Shown in pieces: positions 45,635 to 56,731 of a stretch of DNA of 64,000 bases. Both the position numbers and the translations under genes were made by a program. Origin of the DNA: Triangularia verruculosa (Eukaryota > Ascomycota > Sordariomycetes > Sordariales > Podosporaceae); assembly GCA_033296885.1 (NCBI GenBank), contig MU863913.1:186001-250000 (forward strand). The letters are read 5' to 3'. Numbering within the stretch: position 1 is the first letter of the stretch; each line of letters opens with the position of its first letter. The notes below the pieces were generated by a model, which saw nothing but the letters and a program-made list of their open reading frames with translations, did no database searches and had not been told where the DNA came from.

Positions 45635-46453
45635 CTATCGCCATTCCCTCTTCTGCCACACTGGACTTCTCTTTTGGCCTCCTACAACACTCCGCGTCAA
45701 ACCCGATCGACCTCCAGAACTCGACCCAACATTGATGTTTCTACGAAGACTCCCAGCTCTCTGTGAAACACCAGCAGACCCATCCCCATCAGCAACGTTA
45801 CCCTTGCGCCGCGCGGAAGCATGATCCCTTGTGCTCTCACGAATCCAAGATTCATCGCTCTTGACCCCAACCGTCTTACTCGAAACCGACAGGCTGTCAC
45901 GACCGCCAGCAGTGGGGATCATGCTGGCTCTCCTCCCGCTGGCGGCTCTTCCGACACCCACAGCACCTAGAACATCGACAGGCGGCTTCCCCATTGAGAT
46001 CTCCGAAGTCTTACGATGATGTTGCTGCTGATGTTGTTGCGTAGACACAAAGTCGCACGTACCCAGGCCGTGGCCATCCTCACACTCCTCGCACAGCCTC
46101 CGAACCACCCTCGTCCACTGACTTTCCGATCTCCCGGCAAGCTCTTGAGTCTCAGAGCACAAATGCTCTTTGCCTGCGATAACCTTGTTGTTGTTCCCTC
46201 CGTGGTCAGAAGGGCACCTGTTTCGAGCTTTGTAGGCAGGGCAGTGCTCCCATTGCGTCTGGTCGTCCGAGAGTTTCCAATCGGCATGACCTTGGAGCAC
46301 GGTGGGCAGTCTGGTTGCCCATCCTTGGTCTGTGAAAGGCTCCTGAGAGATCTCGGAGGGTGAAAGACGGAGATTAACGGCGTGGGCGCAGAGGGAGGGG
46401 TCGTCTCGGTGTGGACAAATACAGAGCGTGAGGGTAAGAACTCTGATACACAT
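45635..46453 (-). CDS. Hypothetical cysteine-containing protein (5' end uncertain)
   Basis: An open frame of 272 aa with an ATG at 46453. The central part reads like a folded domain with regularly placed Cys, His and Trp (ICPHRDDPSLCAHAV, GWATRLPTVLQGHADWKLS, QWEHCPAYKARNRCPSDH, EHLCSETQELAGRSE, VRRLCEECEDGHGLGTCDF), which could bind zinc or form disulfides. The C-terminal 110 residues are Ser/Arg/Gly-rich and disordered. I do not recognise the family. The first residues look as if they continue from an upstream exon, so the start may be wrong. No signal peptide is clear. Confidence 0.55.
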   Translation of the reverse strand: MCIRVLTLTLCICPHRDDPSLCAHAVNLRLSPSEISQEPFTDQGWATRLPTVLQGHADWKLSDDQTQWEHCPAYKARNRCPSDHGGNNNKVIAGKEHLCSETQELAGRSESQWTRVVRRLCEECEDGHGLGTCDFVSTQQHQQQHHRKTSEISMGKPPVDVLGAVGVGRAASGRRASMIPTAGGRDSLSVSSKTVGVKSDESWIRESTRDHASARRKGNVADGDGSAGVSQRAGSLRRNINVGSSSGGRSGLTRSVVGGQKRSPVWQKREWR

Positions 46454-48421
46454 GACTCTTCAGGTTTGTATGTCCTTTTGGAGGGGATAACGGATAGGTA
46501 ACCTTGGTTTGTTGAGAACGCGTTTTGGACTCTTGATTGGGGGATACACCCGTGAAGCGAAAAATGGCTCACAAAAACCCCCGATGCACAGAAAACCGGT
46601 GACGGCATCAAACGTCCATCCTGAAACAGGCCGCTGAAGAGAAAGTGGTCTAAAGCGAGTCATTCCTAGAAGAGGAGTTGAACTTCGCCCGCCAACGCTT
46701 ATTTTAGGGTTCGGTTAGCTGCTCACTAGGTAGGGACAACGGTGGTTCCTGTTTCATGTGATCAATCTGGCAACTTGATCAAGAACAATCAACTTGGATC
46801 AATTGAATACCTGTTGCTTTCAGGTTTCACTGAGACGTTGTCCGCTACGGGTCTGCAACGCTGCTGCTAACACGGAGGTTTCGCTACAGGCACACATATC
46901 CGATATGGTTGAGATAGGTAACAAGAATCATCCACACTTCTATTATCTTTAAACCGACAACAAAAAGAGCAATGTGCTACAATGTCCATGACCACCCTAT
47001 CATTAACTTTGAAAAGTTGTTGTACAGAGACTGACGTTATTCATGTGCTTTGTGCGAGTGAAGCACCTGGCCGCGGACGTCCGGCCCTCCCATCCGACTT
47101 CCCCGAGCCCCATGTCGTCTTATGGCTGTGCCGCCCAATACCTCCCAAGGTCATTGCTCATAGATACCGTTCAGATTCCATGATGGATATGATGTCAATG
47201 GAAGATGCCTTATCCCAAGTGAATGTTGTTGACGTTACCCCTGAACTCCTGAGCCCCTTAACCCATGAACGCCCAACCCCCCGCATCCAATATTGTTGGC
47301 CAGCAACCGCTCCTTAATGCCTGAAGAGTCGGTAACCCGAAAAAAACAACGCTGAATAGATCCGCTGTTACCGAGAAAAGCATGCCATGTCCTGTGCCAA
47401 CCCTTGCACAAAGTCCACCACAGCAGGCGCCAGCTCCAGCATCTCCAAGGGCCCAAGCGTTCCCGGCCGAACGGTATCTGTCAATATGGACTTTGAGCCG
47501 AGAGGGCACAATGCTGGTGGATAACACGGAGGGACTGTGAAGCTAGGAATAGAACAAAAGGGAGCCGAGGCGTTGTATGCAGGGTACACCAACATTGCTT
47601 CGTTGGAAAGAAATGCCACGATGGAGTTGGATGATGGGTAGGTAGTAGTCTTTCATGAAGCAACTTCTGAAATGTATGAGATTTATAACAACTCAAATTA
47701 CAGCAGTCCATCTAGCAACGATAGTACCTATTATAACTGGGGAAATATCTTCAGCCGCACGTCTTGAAGTGGACAACTGTCGAGGCAGTGCAATAGCAAA
47801 CCACCCATCACAAGGCGCGAGGTGGGCCCAGAGTTTCGTTGACCGGACAGTTTTTCATCCGAGTCCAATAACACCACGAGTCCTACACTTTCGTGCAAAC
47901 ATGATGCAATGTAGGCCTGACTTCCATTGTAGACCGCTAGATTCAGAATGAATCACTCTCTATCATGCGCCTGAAATACCTACAAGGCTATACAGTGATG
48001 ATTTGCTGAAATAATGGCTTGCGGTGCAACCAGGCGGCAGTGTTGGACTTGTTCCGAGATCTCACTGGCGGTGGACGCATCACTTCCATAAAAGGACAAT
48101 GTTCGACACATGGGATGCAAGATACAGCTTTGCCAAGGACTCAGACCGAAACCATTCTCATAAACCAGTCGCAGGCACGATATCACCATGCTGTGTTCCC
48201 ATCCACATGCCGTGGACAGACGAAGCTTTGCCGATCGAGAGTCACAGCCGGGCCGAGTGGGGTTCAGAACCTCGGACTTTCCGGGATCCACACCACCGAG
48301 ACAAGACTTGTCCGAGGGGGTTCGGATTGAAGACAATGCCTGATCAGATCATAGCCAGCGGAGGGCGACAAAAAAATCCGAGTATCAGAAAAGAAAAAAA
48401 CAGGCAAAATGTAAATGTGGA
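46454..48421. other. Intergenic, no protein gene recognised
   Basis: About 2 kb with short overlapping frames only. A GGTAGGTAG motif lies near 47637-47646. Several TTGATCAA/TTGATC-like words occur near 46755-46805. Confidence 0.4.
48395..48402 (-). terminator. Pol III terminator of tRNA-Asp
   Basis: A run of T residues on the minus strand about 20-27 nt past the tRNA 3' end, as expected for RNA polymerase III termination. Confidence 0.7.
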
Positions 48422-48501
48422 CTCTCCCGCCGGGAATTGAACCCGGGTCTCGAGCGTTGTTGGATGACAAGCTCACATACTGACCACTATACTACGGAAG
48501 A
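48422..48501 (-). tRNA. tRNA-Asp (GTC) with an 8-nt intron
   Basis: The minus strand folds as a complete tRNA. The acceptor stem TCTTCCG pairs with CGGGAGA, followed by discriminator G (typical of Asp). Then come a TA linker, a D arm containing GTATAGTGGTCAGTATG (A box), anticodon stem TGAGC/GCTCG, anticodon GTC in the loop TTGTCA..C, a four-base variable loop AGAC, and T arm CCGGG-TTCAATT-CCCGG (B box). Eight extra bases (TCCAACAA) lie between positions 37 and 38, the canonical place for a tRNA intron removed by the tRNA-splicing endonuclease. Confidence 0.95.
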
Positions 48502-48863
48502 TTTACAGGTGTGATCACCTGTCGTAGCGAATTGCTTGGGAGTGCTATCGGCTGGCACGTATATGTAGATGGGACCATTTGTATCTGCTGAGATCTTTGC
48601 CCTCCGCCCTCCGGTGCCTTCTTCACCAAGAGTCGGACAGAAGGACCAAGCACCACATCACTGCAGAGAACACATAACCACCATCACCAGTGTAGATGCG
48701 TCAACAGTGTTGGGTTCCATGAGCACTGCGAGTATGTCGTCAATTTCTCTTCTTATGTACTGTCCCCGACCTTAGCAAAGCAAATCGACTTCGGCGCCGC
48801 CGCAACCTGCACGTTACTCCATTGCTATCTTGCACCTGTCGCACATCGACAACCGCCACCCGT
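48502..48863. other. Intergenic
   Basis: Upstream flank of the tRNA gene and 3' flank of the intradiol dioxygenase-like gene. No further feature is seen. Confidence 0.4.
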
Positions 48864-50212
48864 TTACTCAGCATCCTCCTGGAGCTCGGCTTCGGCTTCC
48901 ACCTTTCGCCCGAGCTTCTGAGCGAAGCGCTTGCCCCAACCACCACCCATACCGGGCCAGCCACCGCCGCCGCCACCGCCGGGGAGCTTGGAGATGGGAC
49001 CGGTGGGGTTCATGACACCGCCGTTGGCGGTCCAGTAAGCCGCAGGGTTGAGGGGGCGGCTGGTCTGCTGGTTGATACCGAAGCGGATCCAGGAAAAGAG
49101 ACCCTCGGAGACGTCCTTGCCGATGAAGGAGTAGCGGACGATCGGGTCGTCACCGTTGGCACCGGCCTGGAACAAAAAGTCGCGGGTGTTCTGCTGGATA
49201 GGCATGCGGTTGGTGTTGTAGGGCGCGTTCCTCTCAGCTGCGGTGATGAGGCCCTGGTCAAAGTAGATCTGGCCAATGTGGGCGGCGCGACCACCGGTGA
49301 GGGTGTTGTTGGCGTGCTTGGTGGCTCCGAGCCAGACAATGGCTGTGTTATAGGTCAGATTCTCTGCTGCTTTACTTGCTTCAGTCGGCTCTGCTGCTTA
49401 CCATGGATATGGGTCGCACGACCGTCGTAGTGACCGGGGAACATGGTATCGAACGAGGCCACACCGTGGCTGTCAGTGGGCTGCACGCCACGCAGAGTCG
49501 TGCCCTTGAGGATGGAGGCATCCTTGGGGTCGCCCATGCCGGGGTAGCCTTGGACACCAACATAGATGCCCTACGGATGTCAGCTGGGCTCGCAAGAACA
49601 TAAGCTCTCCGATCCGGAAACTTACGGTGGCGTTGGAGCTCCAGATATCAACATAGGCGTCGGGAACGACCTGGCAGGTCCGGTAGTCCACAACCTGAAT
49701 GGCGAGAGTCATCTTGATACCCCTCTCGCCGTTGGTGATGTTCTTGCGAATCTCCTCGCCCTTGACGTCTGCCACCCAGTCAATACCTGTACCCTAGCGT
49801 CTTGCGTGTCCAGCGTTCTCGCAAGTTACTTACACAACGGTCCCTCGTCGACAACAGGCATGAGCATGCAGGCGCCATAGCTGGAGAACAGAGTAGACAG
49901 ATCCATGCCCTGAGTGACTGTCTTATTGCTCTTGTGGTCGATTCTCGAAACGGAGAGGTAGTCACGGGGAGTGATCTTGGGCTTCTCCTCCACCTCATAG
50001 CCCAGGGAGCGTCTTAGCCTGGCGATTTCGGCACCATTGATCTCGACGGTTCGCTGAATGAATTCGGGGCTGTTGAACTCTTTGCTGCAGTGGTCCAGAG
50101 ACCTCCGCTCGAGGGGAAGGGCACGATGGGCGTGGGCAGCCTCCTTGTGACCCGGATGGGCCAAGGCCAGAGGGGCCAGCAAAAGGGAGGAAAGGAAGCT
50201 CTTGAGGGCCAT
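48864..50212 (-). CDS. Secreted intradiol ring-cleavage dioxygenase-like protein
   Basis: Four exons: 50212-49834, 49786-49626, 49570-49402 and 49342-48864 (395 aa), all GT..AG. Signal peptide MALKSFLSSLLLAPLALA, then a His-rich segment (HPGHKEAAHAH). The intradiol domain carries all four expected Fe(III) ligands: Y183 (GIYVG), Y228 (FPGHYDGR), H234 and H236 (ATHIH). Other family signs are EGPLC, CQVVPDAYVDIW and RGVQPTDSHGVASF. Intracellular relatives cleave catechols or protocatechuate between the hydroxyl-bearing carbons; the secreted fungal group acts on aromatic compounds outside the cell and is less well defined. The C-terminal tail has a Gly/Trp-rich run (GGGGGGGWPGMGGGWG) and a charged end, of unknown use. 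Confidence 0.93.
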
Positions 50213-51867
50213 GGTTCACGTCAATGTACTTCCTGAACAACAGCTGCAAGAGAAAGAGGAGATGACCCCCAGGCCAAGATCCAAGGTCGGCTCCAGCCGA
50301 AGATATCTACCTCCAAGAGTGGCGCGTCCCCTCTCCATCTGTGGCCCGACTCCATGCCTTCGTTGCCTTCAGGCCGGATCGTCGGCTGGCTCCGGGGGGC
50401 GGATTCGAGAAAGAGAATGCGACAATCTATATCCAGGTCGCATCACCGCCATTCAACCACGGCCAGCGCCTCCGCAGCGAGTCCACGAGGGCAACATGTA
50501 TATCGACGTTATAGCTTCATCTACATTGAGGATACCCACTCGAGCGTGCCGGAACACAGATACAGCATGCGTGATTGGGTCGAGCGCCAGAAGGATAGCC
50601 AAGCGAAGCCTGCCGCCAAGTGTTCCCCGGATTTTTAATCTCCGTTTGCGACAGTGTGCCCTCTATGAGGGGACGAATCGGGTCGTCCGGCGAGAATGGG
50701 TTGTGTTTAAACATACGGGTAAATACAAGCTAATGGTTGTCCGTTGGCTGACCCAAACAGCGTTTACTCTACCGCGTGTAACCATAGCATGACGAGGCCA
50801 TCCGCTTTAACCAGAGCCTGGGCCCGCAGCAGGTTTTCATCTGTGTTCGGAACCCTCTTTCGGCAGTTGTGGTGGTACAACACTACCACACGCCACGTCT
50901 AAATCGAAAAGAGGACCTTTGCCGGCATCCGGTTGTTGGGTCGCCATGCAAGTTTCGTTTCTTCCGGTATGTTGGTTAGAGCTTCTTTTCAGATCCAGCA
51001 AAGAAACAAGAAGCAATATATGCTGGGGGACTGTCGGTACTATTTTCTGTGCCGCCCGCTGCGGGTAAAAAAGACTTGTTTTTGCTAGTCCCAGTGGACT
51101 ACTGCAGGTCGGTTGAACCAGCCGAGGCCCCAAGGCTTGGAATGTTTCGTTTCTTCATATCGGTGTCGTGGCTCACTCTATGTGTGCTGACAGAGTAAAT
51201 TAGCCGCGAGGTGATTCGTCGGCAGTGTTTATCATCGCTGCGTGCTCTTGCTTTTCGGATGGATGTGTCGTCAATCAGGGCTTATTCAGCGGCGGACTTT
51301 CAGCACTCAACGCTAGGTTCTCCCATGGACGGGGTTAGGCATGAGGAGGTCTGGTCCAGTATCTCTGATGCAAGTTACCAACCTCCGCGGCGGGATCCAG
51401 TAACCGTCCACAAGACAGTTGATAATAATACCGGACATTGCATCGATCGTGATCTGGAAGTAGCCAGAGAGGCACCAGGGGGAGAAAACTCGTTCACATT
51501 TCCATGTCCACCAGGCTGCGCAAAATATTAAGTTCCGTCCCGCAGACGAAACCGAAGACGGACCGCAGGTCAATAGGGGGCTGACACTAACACACCAGCC
51601 GAACACACGCCGAGGAATCGTCCAAAAGGCTGGCAGTATGACCATCGCTGAAATGCATAGAGCTCGACCATCCTCTCAATGGAAAATCGGCCTGTGAATG
51701 GCCGGACTGGCGCACATGGCCCACCGCGCCCAAGGACTCAGGGGCCTGGCGCCGTCGCCGGTGTTGACATGACTCGTGGAAAAGGGGTATGATAAGACAT
51801 TCAGATCTGGGCGCGATGCGCTCTCTTTCCTCAAACTATTCTCTGTCATGTTTTGCCGAGATAAAAT
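50213..51867. other. Intergenic between divergent genes, no gene recognised
   Basis: About 1.65 kb holding the promoters of the intradiol dioxygenase-like gene (left) and the SDR gene (right). Small plus-strand frames are present but have no domain or convincing composition. Confidence 0.4.
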
Positions 51868-53027
51868 ATGCCTTCCATCACAAGCACAAAGCGCATCCCG
51901 ACGGACTCCCTTGTCCTCGTGACAGGAGTCAACGGCCTCATTGCCTCCCACGCAGCCGATCAGCTGATGGCCTATGGTTACAAGGTCAGAGGAACCGTTC
52001 GTTCGGCATCCAAAAACGCCTATCTCAAGGATCTGTACAATAACCGCCACGGCCCCGACCGGTTCGAGCTTGTCGAGGTTCCCGACGTGAGTGTAAAGGG
52101 AGCATTCGACAAGGCACTCAAGGGAGGGGTGGCGGCAGTAGCCCACGTCGTTGGCTCAGTCGACCTGCAGGTACAGGACGCAGACAAGGCAGCCGAGGAG
52201 GAGATTCCTTGGCAGATTGACTTTCTGGAGTCCTGCATCAAGGCCAAGACGGTCAAGTCGTTCGTATTCACGTCGTCGGCGTGGGCGGCTTGGACGCCCT
52301 GGTCGCAGAGGGCGACGACACTGGATGGCAACTCTTGGAACATGGAGGCTGTCAAGCTGGCGAGGGATGAGCACCTGGATCCCAGTGAGAAGGGGATGGC
52401 GGGATTCATGGCGATGAAGACTCTCATTGAGCAAGGAGTTTGGCGATGGGTAGCAGAGAAGAAAGGGGCTCTGCCATTTACTTTCAACACCCTGTTGCTG
52501 GATACCGTGATCGGGACTTGCCTGGATCCAAAGAACCAGGGGATTCCATCGACGGCGGGGATGGTGCACTGGGTGTGGGAGAATGAGCATGTGGATATCT
52601 TGAATATGATGCAACCTCGTGAGTGCCCTCCGTTGAGGCGTCGTCAAAGAGAAGATGCTAATCTCGGGCAGAATGGATGGTTGATTGCCGTGATGCTGGC
52701 CGTTTGTATGTTGCGCTGCTGTGCACAAAGCCTGTCGTCGACAAACAGCGCATCTATGCCTTTGGAGACCGGTACAGCTTCTACCAGATCGGTGAGATAC
52801 TGAAAGAGATGTACCCGGGGCATGCCAGCAAGATGGCCCGTGTTGAGAATTATGGCAACGACCATACGGTTGTTGATACGACCGTCGGGAAAGAACTGTT
52901 GAGCAGGTTGGGACAGGATGGAGAGTGGCGCAAGCTGAAGGAGTCTCTGGCGGATAATGCGAAGAGTTGGCTGGAACTGGAGCAACCCGGTGTCACAGAC
53001 CACAAGCACTCCACGATTCCGAACTGA
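51868..53027 (+). CDS. Extended SDR (dihydroflavonol/aldehyde reductase-like), catalytic Tyr replaced by Phe
   Basis: Two exons, 51868-52618 and 52672-53027 (368 aa); the intron has a GTGAGT donor and a GATGCTAAT branch-like site. The N-terminal Rossmann motif is VTGVNGLIASHAADQL, followed by GTVRSASK, which probably fits NADPH. The serine region VFTSSAWAAW is present. At the usual YxxxK position the sequence is FMAMK: Phe180 in place of the catalytic Tyr, with Lys184 kept. Later parts match the fungal reductase family (TLLLDTVIGTCLDPKNQGIP, VDCRDAGRLYVALL, RIYAFGDRYSFYQI). Members reduce ketones or aldehydes with NADPH. The substitution suggests altered or lost activity. Its 3' end converges on dynactin p25 with 74 bp between stops. 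Confidence 0.92.
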
Positions 53028-53101
53028 TTGTTCATGTCTTGTACCAATACCGCCCTGTCGTAAATCATAACCATTACTCTTCGTAGTGTCTCCCGTAATG
53101 T

Positions 53102-53818
53102 TCAAGCTGCCGCCGGTGGTGGGTTGTTCCCTACAGTCTTGTACAACTCTCTCAGCTCGAAGGCTTCGTGGCCGCCCTCGGGAACCTCTCCAATCACTCT
53201 TGCTGGTTGGCCGGCAACGATGGAGAAGCTCGGAATAACCATGTTTGGCGGAATGACAGTTTCATCCAGCACTCTAACGTAGTCTTTGATGATGGCAAAC
53301 TCGCCCACTACCACTCTTGCTCCAATGTGTACGTGGTTCCCGATCGATGCGGCTTGGATAACGGAGGACGGGCCGACAAAGACGTGGTCGCCTATTCGCA
53401 GAGGCATGTATGTGAAGGCACTGTGCAGAGAAAAAAAACATGAGTATTTGTTTTCGACACTTGAATTGTCTGAGGAGAGGATACCCCTTGTATAGTCGTC
53501 CAGGAGGACGCAAACACGATGCTCGACTGAGGAAGCAGTAGCGGCCAATAGCTACGGCAGTGTTGTTGGGGGTTGCGCTGCTGCTACTGGACGAGGAAGA
53601 TTGGATTGACCGGATGAGGTCGCCACGGATCATGACTTCGGGCTGGATAACTGTCTTTCCGCCGAGCATAATGTTTTGGGTGCCGACGAGGGTAGCTTTC
53701 CGGGCGACCTTGTTGCCCGTGTCCTGTGCGATGTGAGTTTTGTGGGCCGGGTTCTTCGGTTGGAATCCCTACAACGTACGGTCTCGATGTATTCTCCTCT
53801 CGGCGGGCGGCGCGACAT
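53102..53818 (-). CDS. Dynactin subunit p25 (DCTN5/ro-12-like)
   Basis: Three exons: 53818-53780, 53723-53485 and 53420-53102 (198 aa). The sequence starts MSRRPPRGEYIETDTGNK and continues with a left-handed beta-helix (hexapeptide repeat) fold: LVGTQNIMLGGKTVIQPEVM, IGDHVFVGPSSVIQAASIG, HVHIGARVVVGEFAIIKD, and the C-terminal VIPPNMVIPSFSIVAGQPAR and VPEGG. This is the p25 pointed-end subunit of dynactin, which with p27, p62 and Arp11 caps the Arp1 filament and links dynein to early endosomes; the Neurospora equivalent is called ro-12. An unusual run of eight serines (about residues 52-59) extends a loop. The 5' end was chosen because the first exon gives the conserved N-terminus. Confidence 0.95.
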
Positions 53819-54375
53819 TTTGACGGCTATTGGGGCGTGGCTCTCTGTGTTGATGTTTGAAGACTCGCGATACCTAAGCTGGAAGCTTCCGTTGGTGGTT
53901 TGGCCGTGTTCCGTCAAGGCCCGGTGCCCCTAGTTGTGTAGGTGGGGAGCTATGGCGGCTTGGCGGAGGCTCTGGCGCTCTGTTTCAGCCAGGAACCCTG
54001 CTTGAGGTGGCTGCAGCCTGTACTGTAGGACCCGGCAGGGCAGTTGAGATGGTGGGGTCCCGTCGAAGGTATCCACCCAACCCCCGAGTTCGACATTTAC
54101 GTCGACCACTTCGCCTTTTTTGACACCACCAGATAGCTTCACTGTCGAATAATGCGGATAAAGAATGGCCCAGTGTCAACCCAACAGCCAGCACAGCAAG
54201 CGCCCAAGGATGAAGTTGTCCAATCACCCCCAAGCCCCCTGAATCCTTTCTCATGCACCTTGGAGGCCCAGCAGCCAACCTCACGACAAGATGTAGTTCC
54301 TAAATAGAGACATGGCCCCAGTTGGGAATGCCTCTACAAACATCGCGGTCTTCCGTCCATTTCAAGATTTCCAAC
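53819..54375. promoter_or_regulatory. Divergent promoter of p25 and the CorA-like gene
   Basis: About 550 bp between divergent starts. No clear TATA box. Two in-frame ATGs (54328, 54376) and one out-of-frame ATG (54312) occur at the right end. Confidence 0.4.
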
Positions 54376-56723
54376 ATGTCGTCCCCTCCATCCGAGAGCG
54401 AAGACGACATCCGTCAACATGTCTCCAGCAGCAAAGCACAACACGGCCCAACTGTCATGTATGCCACGGCCCCAGATACGCCGGGAGTGCCACGGGAGGA
54501 TGGCCCATCAATTGCAGACCTTTTTCGCGAGATGCAAGAAACCAACCGCCTGCTGAAGCTCATGCTAGCCGCCCAGAAGTTGGATGCCCCAGCGTCCCCA
54601 GACCACCAGTCGTCTAGAGAGACGGCCCCCGACAGCAACCCTGACCTGGTCAAGATGAAGGTTCGAGAGCTGGTCCACGGCCTTGCTCATCAATCATTCA
54701 GTCCCGTCGACCCTTCGAACATCCAGAGATTTGTCCGCGTCTTCATTGAGGAACGGATTTCGCACAAGCCAAAGGAGGGCTCCTACAAAGGAGAGTACGG
54801 TCCTGGCGCATACGTGCCCATTTTTGTGTGTTTGCGGGACAACCTCTCCGGGCCGCTGTCCGAGATATACTGGAACTGGGAAAGACCAAACAAACTGGAC
54901 CCTGTTCGTCGTGTCTTTATGGACGCGTCGCAAGTGTCTAATGTAGCCAAGCAATGGGCCTCGAGCTTTGATCTTGATGCTTCAACGTTTTCTCCTTCTC
55001 GTGAGACGGGATGGATTATTGGCAAAAACCCCGCCCAAGAGGGGGCCATTATTGGATGCCCGCTGTTTTACCATGGGCCTGGACCGGTGCAAAAGTTGGT
55101 AACGGCTAGGTCTGTCTTCGATCGGGAATGGAAAGCCATCGCTTCGGCGATGGCAGCTCCGGAAGAGCTGACAAGTCCAGGGTCGCTCTGGCATTGCACT
55201 GCCCCTTTGCTCGACAGCGGTTCCATGGCCCTTGAACGTGTTGCACTGATCACAGCGCTCGTGCTGAACAAACCCAACACCGAGACTGACATTGCTCACC
55301 GCTTTCTTCACGAGTTTGCTGCTGGTTGGAAGCCTCTGTACCTGCGTGGCAGCCGGATGAACTTCACAGGGTGGTCAGGAAACTCGGATACCACTTACCA
55401 GCACACCATCCGCTGCTTCTCTCCCGCCAATGGCTCCAACAAAATTGACTTTGGGCTGAGGCCTCACGTCAAATTCATCAGACAATCGGGCCAGTTCCCA
55501 TCTCACCGGGCCAGCTCATCTTCTTCCTTCACTGAACGGAGGATGGGTATCCTGTGTCATTGGGATTACTCTTATCCGCCCCATGGTTTCCGCATCATTG
55601 CCTTGACCGATGCCATGACCATGAAACAAGATGGGGATATCAATGTGTCGAACGATTTGTTCACCGACTGGGATGACCGACACTTTGCTGTCCAGGGGCC
55701 GAATGCCGGCTATCATTTGCTTCAGAGCAGCATTCACCGGCTGTTGATGTTTTGGGAAACCGAATGGGGCCACTGCTTGGATGCGCTGGAGAGTAACGTC
55801 AATACTTCTGTAAGTTCATATCGGCCATCGCCCTCTTTTCAGGACAGCTGTGTGGCTAACAGGTCCATGAATAGCTCCGGGATATCCTCGATGATGAAGC
55901 CAGCTCCCGTCTGATGTTTGACACCTCTTTCGAACGCTCAAGAGTGTATTTCAAGACTCTTCAAATGCTTCGTATCTTTGCCGATGCCATTCGAGAAACC
56001 GGCCGCGATTTGCAAGAATTAGACCCCGAGAAGCTGATTCAGGGGAATTTCCGACGGGCCGGTTATGATGTGCACTACTTTATGAGACAGGAACCGCTTG
56101 AGGACAAGGCGCTCTGGAACAACTGGAAGATATTGCTCAAGAGCCAGCAGCGGGCAGAGGAGAAGCTGTTGAGGAGGATCACAGAGAAGACGGAAGAGAT
56201 TACCAGTTTGAGAGACGGGGTAAGTGATGAACAAAACAGAGTGACCGAGAGCTGGCCCAGGCTAATGGTGCTGTAGCTGTTCAACGCAACCTCTCTCCGG
56301 GAGGCGTCAAGGTCAACGACCATGAACCGATATGTCATTGTGTTTACCATCATGACGGTCTTGTATCTGCCGCCCAGTTTCACCTCTGTGAGTCCCTCGA
56401 CAAGGTCATGATCTCGGGCGATGAACTTTGCTAACACATTGCAGGCTCTGTTTGGCACGCCGCTCTTCGAAGCCGAGTCGCAGGAGGAGACGGTTGAGCG
56501 GTTCAAGACGTCAACCATCATCGTCTGCGTCATCACTTATGTTCTCGCCATTTCGCTCATCTGGCTAGCCGACAAGTGGGACATTGCTGGTGTACTGTTT
56601 CATGACCTGCGCACGCTCTGGCGCGGCACCGTTAGTCGCTTCAAACGGAGGTCCGATGGATGGAGCTTCAAATCTCAGGGTTCGAGTTCTGATGCACTGG
56701 TGGAAGGAAAGCAGGGCGTTTAA
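54376..56723 (+). CDS. CorA-like membrane protein, fungal
   Basis: Four exons: 54376-55809, 55875-56219, 56277-56387 and 56445-56723 (722 aa), all in phase 0. The start at 54376 has the context CCAACATGTC; an in-frame ATG at 54328 would add 16 residues. A large soluble N-terminal domain (FVRVFIEERISHK, LCHWDYSYPPHGFRIIALTD) is followed by a helical segment (RVYFKTLQMLRIFADAIRET, SQQRAEEKLLRRITEKTEEI) and two C-terminal membrane segments: MNRYVIVFTIMTVLYLPPSF and TIIVCVITYVLAISLIWLAD. This is the CorA/ZntB-like layout: a long cytoplasmic helix, then two TMs joined by a short loop that reads FTSALFGTP where Mg2+ channels have YGMN. Without GMN it may not carry Mg2+. Its stop lies 8 bp from that of the next convergent gene. 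Confidence 0.85.
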
Positions 56724-56731
56724 TTTCTCAC

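Noticed and set aside
50202..50792. Plus-strand 196-codon open frame upstream of the intradiol dioxygenase-like gene
   Set aside because: It overlaps the start of a well-supported minus-strand gene and has no recognisable features.
51211..51531. Possible small mitochondrial protein with a basic N-terminus
   Set aside because: Only the first 25 residues look like a presequence; the rest lacks structure and there is no supporting motif.
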